Positions 20,717-23,293 of a stretch of DNA of 23,293 bases are shown piece by piece. This stretch comes from Phellopilus nigrolimitatus (Eukaryota; Basidiomycota; Agaricomycetes; Hymenochaetales; Hymenochaetaceae). A program made the translations under genes and the position numbers. The stretch is taken from the NCBI GenBank assembly GCA_021029095.1, contig JAJOHG010000394.1:1-23293 (forward strand), read 5' to 3'. The notes under the pieces were generated by a model. It ran no database searches, was not told where the DNA came from, and saw nothing but the letters and a program-made list of their open reading frames with translations. Positions within the stretch are counted from its first letter, which is position 1, and each line of letters opens with the position of its first letter.

Positions 20717-21930
20717 CTAATTTCCGACCCAGGTAACAGGTATGACCTTCCGAGGGACGAGGACTCGAAGATGATCCCCATCGAATTCCGCACGGACGCG
20801 TGTCAGATCTGCATCGTAGCCAAACGATATACGCCGTTCGAAGTGCCCTGAGCAGAAAAGAATGTATGAGCTCATGTTCCATCCTTTCACTGAAAAGACA
20901 TACCACCACCCGCTTCCCATGAGTCGGCCGCAATATGCAATATACGGCGCCGCCGCGTTGAGAGCATACTGAAGGACCACGTCAGACTAAAGATGTTTAA
21001 GGAATGAAAATCAACAGGTTTAACGTACATGCAATCTCTTCTATAACCCGGTAGTTTGACAATAAGTCTGTACTCCGCGTCTGTTGTTTCCACCGCAATG
21101 AAACTGCTCGCAGGAGCTGGTGCATGACTCAGGAAAGGCTCGTGAGGAGCGCTTTGCCGTTTTCCTTCTTTCGTGTCACTTCTTCCTTCGTCCATGTCAT
21201 CCATTGAAGAATACGGAGGTGGAGGCGGCGTGTGGACCGTCGGAGGCGTGGGGGGCGGCATGGATGAGCTTGCCGAGCTGTTCTGCGATGAAGCTGAGAC
21301 AGACGTTGACACAGTAGACGTGGAACCTGCTGCAGAGACGCGTCCAAAGCGACGTCCATGCCGATCGACTGATTCAAACAATGCCGACAAAGAGTTGAGT
21401 GGCGAAGACGCTCGTCTATGTAGAGCCCTAGGATCGTGGGAGTAAGACGAGCTGCAAGCAGGCGAGTCCGTGTCTATGCTAGAGTGTCCCGCGGATTCCG
21501 AAGACGAGTCAAAATTCGACTGCACCGTTTCGGAGACACTCGGCAGACCCGAGTTAGGTTGTTGCTGTGTTGAGGTCGTAGCAGGTAACGCAAAGAAGGG
21601 CATCTGAGATGGTAGCGGTAGACTCAACGTCGACGAGGGGCGGGTCGGTGTTGGTGCTTGAATTCCTCCGTGTCGCTGATCATCCAGGATGTAGGGCGAG
21701 TACGGCGTCGGCAATGACTGATGGTGGTCAATTGGTGGCGGTTGTTCTCGCCCTTTACCCTTCGGGGGAGATGACAGTAGATGCGGACGTAGATGGTCGC
21801 TATCCCAAATGCCCGCATTGCGTTGATCACGATTTGACTCGGCTGGATTCCGTGGGCTGCCAGCACCCTCGCTGCCGTATTTATACGTCATTGCGCTGGT
21901 TGACGCAGGTGCGCCGTCTGCCGTGCTCAT
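20717..21930 (-). CDS. HSP20/alpha-crystallin-fold protein with long disordered N-terminus
   Basis: Three exons from the first in-frame ATG: 21930-21029, 20968-20904, 20847-20717, giving 365 residues; introns of 60 and 56 nt. Residues 1 to about 265 are Ser/Pro/Thr-rich and low in hydrophobics, so probably disordered, including PPPTPPTVHTPPPPPYSS. The C-terminal ~100 residues form an alpha-crystallin/HSP20-like sandwich: AEYRLIVKLPGYRRDCI, LSTRRRRILHIAADSW, GHFERRISFGYDADLTRVRAEF, DHLRVLVPRK. This domain usually acts as a chaperone or co-chaperone module. The final IxV oligomerisation motif of canonical small heat-shock proteins is not obvious; it ends KVIPVTWVGN. The ATG at 21930 has C at -3, a poor context, and coding-like sequence continues upstream in another frame, so the true start is probably further upstream. 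Confidence 0.78.
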
Positions 21931-22417
21931 AGGGGACGGCAGACGACTTGGATCCGTACTGTGAAAGCCTTCGTCGTTTTTACCCACTGTGCGGGACAGT
22001 GGCACATCTGAGCGACAAGGAGGTACGTCCGCCTGGGGAAGGGGACTCGGACTCGGGGGGGCACGATATAGCAGAGACAATGGGCCCAGAGTTGCTTCCT
22101 GAAAATGACGACGGACGACGAACAAGCGCGTCGCTCGAGTGGTGGTGGGCAGGAAAGGGAACCTCGCGAGGAGTATCGGAAGAAGCGTGCCTTTTACTGT
22201 AACTCGACCGACGGAGAGGATCCGCAGGTCGCCCTAGCCGGCTATCTCTGCTCAAGTCGAGTTCAGCGGGATGATCTGGACAAGGAGTCAGTACTACGGT
22301 CGTCAAGGACAGGAGTGATGAGTGATTTAAATGAAGGTCAAAATTTTTGAAGCGACAAGAGATGATCATCCGGAAAAATGACGAATGCGGGTTTCCCTGG
22401 CTTTCCACAAGAAACAT
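21931..22417 (-). other. Probable N-terminal coding extension of the HSP20-fold gene, out of frame
   Basis: A minus-strand frame open from 22417 to 21980 reads like more of the same disordered protein: ADPLRRSSYSKRHASSDTP, VRRPSSFSGSNSG, SESPSPGGRTSLSLR, ATVPHSG. It stops at a TAA inside GGGTAAAAAC near 21983. Removing one G of that run joins it directly to KNDEGFHSTDPSRLPSP and then to the ATG at 21930. Either an assembly indel or an unrecognised intron separates the two parts. The true start codon is not identified; residues upstream of about 22300 look less coding. Confidence 0.5.
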
Positions 22418-22426
22418 TTTCCAGGG

Positions 22427-22944
22427 TCAGCTCATTTTCCGACAAATATCATCGTCAAGTATCATCGAAATATGCCATATGAAACCCCAAGTCTAATTTA
22501 AACCCGCTTCCGGGCGAAGGTTGGAAGTGGAGGTGGCAGAGCGAAATCTTACGGTAGTGATCTCGCACCGCAAAGCAATGTCAAGTGGAGTGCAAACCAA
22601 ACCGTACTCCTTCAAGGAATGCTGACGACGACTATTCCCGCTGCACTCGCAGCTGGGCAGACAGCAGGATGGGTTTGCAGAAAGAGAAAAGATAAGACGA
22701 AAAAGAGAAGTGCTCCAGCGGCGTGTGCTGGACCGGCTACTTCGCACCGCACGGCCGTCCGGAGAAAGCCACCTTGCCCGATGTGGCGCATGGGGAAAGA
22801 CTCACCAGTGGTTGAAGGCGTGCGCGACGTTGGAGTTGGCACAGGAGGAGATGGCAACAGCGACGACGACGACGGTGAGGGTGATGAGGAGGAGGAAAGA
22901 TCGGAACGATGTGAAGCCAAGTTTCGTTCAACGTCGAAATTCAT
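22427..22944 (-). CDS. Small membrane protein, tentative model (frameshifted first exon)
   Basis: The ATG at 22944 starts MNFDVER, after which the original frame becomes a Ser-only run. Allowing one extra A in the AAA run at 22922-22924 gives KLGFTSFRSFLLLITLT followed by VVVVAVAISSCANSN, a strong transmembrane segment, ending at a GTGAGT donor at 22805 (exon 22944-22806). Small fungal membrane proteins of the MARVEL-like kind begin in this way, but I cannot confirm the family. Downstream exons are uncertain. A good donor GTAAGA at 22552 and acceptor TTAAATTAG at 22493 define a plausible 60-nt intron, preceded by HSLKEYGLVCTPLDIALRC and followed by a frame ending at 22427. Treat everything after exon 1 as tentative. 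It sits 115 bases downstream of the NKAP-family stop codon. Confidence 0.42.
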
Positions 22945-23059
22945 GGTGTGTTTGCAGCAACGTTACCCGGCTGAACAAGACGTCAGAGCACTATACGCGA
23001 TTACGCGAGCACAACACAATGCAAATACGATCTTTCCGTATATAGATCACACGCCACTG

Positions 23060-23293
23060 CTATTGACTATTCTTGCGTCCTCCACTTCCCTTCGTGTCCT
23101 TCAATTTCTCTTCAACCAACTCCCGGAACTCATCCCGCAGTATCGCCTCCCGCCGCTCGCGCTCCTCTCTTTGCAATTTCAGAATGCCACGTTTCTCCTC
23201 TGCACTGATCACCTGGTTTTCCTTCCTCATACGCACTGCATTCATTCGTCTGTGCCGACTTCCGCTCATCACGTAGCCCACAGATTCAAACGT
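23060..23293 (-). CDS. NKAP-family protein, C-terminal end (partial)
   Basis: An open frame enters from the right edge and ends at 23060. It begins FESVGYVMSGSRHRRMNAVR and continues RKENQVISAEEKRGILKLQ, then a charged coiled-coil-like REERERREAILRDEFRELVEE. The GYVMSGSRHxRMxAVRxRKENQxxSAxEKR pattern is the hallmark of the C-terminal domain of NKAP (NF-kappa-B-activating protein, SynMuv) proteins, which are nuclear and associate with spliceosomal complexes in animals. The visible 77 residues are continuous with no intron; the rest lies beyond the window. The usual internal methionine is not the start. Apart from the truncation by the edge, nothing is odd. Confidence 0.88.
   Translation of the reverse strand, partial: TFESVGYVMSGSRHRRMNAVRMRKENQVISAEEKRGILKLQREERERREAILRDEFRELVEEKLKDTKGSGGRKNSQ

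Overview
This window looks like nuclear DNA from a mushroom-forming basidiomycete (Agaricomycetes), probably a wood- or litter-decaying species. The reasons are dense genes with many 44-70 nt GT-AG introns, CT-rich promoters, a copper radical (glyoxal-type) oxidase, a serine-rich secreted cupredoxin, and several protein families with clear basidiomycete-style architecture. I see no rRNA, tRNA, CRISPR array or intact transposon.

Layout, left to right: (1) a minus-strand Sqs1-like R3H/G-patch protein, cut by the left edge (1-2202); (2) an intronless SAM methyltransferase, minus (2936-3754); (3) an AT-rich gene-poor stretch (3755-5062) followed by a decayed fragment resembling the N-terminus of TFIIF alpha (about 5227-5450, plus); (4) a secreted, probably GPI-anchored cupredoxin, the only confident plus-strand gene (6515-7391); (5) a kinase-fold protein lacking the usual beta-3 lysine, minus (7881-9161); (6) a spacer holding a strong 31-bp inverted repeat (9768-9830); (7) a ten-exon GPI-anchored copper radical oxidase, minus (10581-13056); (8) a 1.8 kb stretch with no recognised gene; (9) a nine-exon seven-transmembrane receptor with a long cytoplasmic tail, minus (14870-16946); (10) an Afg1/LACE1-type AAA ATPase, minus (17781-19883); (11) an HSP20-fold protein with a long disordered N-terminus, minus (20717-21930 or longer); (12) a small membrane protein, minus (22427-22944); (13) the C-terminus of an NKAP-family protein, cut by the right edge (23060-23293).

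The genes are mostly unrelated housekeeping, signalling and secretion functions rather than a cluster. The one suggestive pairing is the secreted cupredoxin and the copper radical oxidase about 3 kb away, both carrying signal peptides and C-terminal GPI-like tails.

A recurrent oddity is that at least five otherwise conserved genes need a one-base change, usually in a short homopolymer, to read through. This is more easily explained by residual indel errors in the assembly than by five independent pseudogenes, and it affects how the gene models should be used. I found no convincing undescribed multi-gene system. The most structured unexplained element is the long hairpin at 9768-9830.
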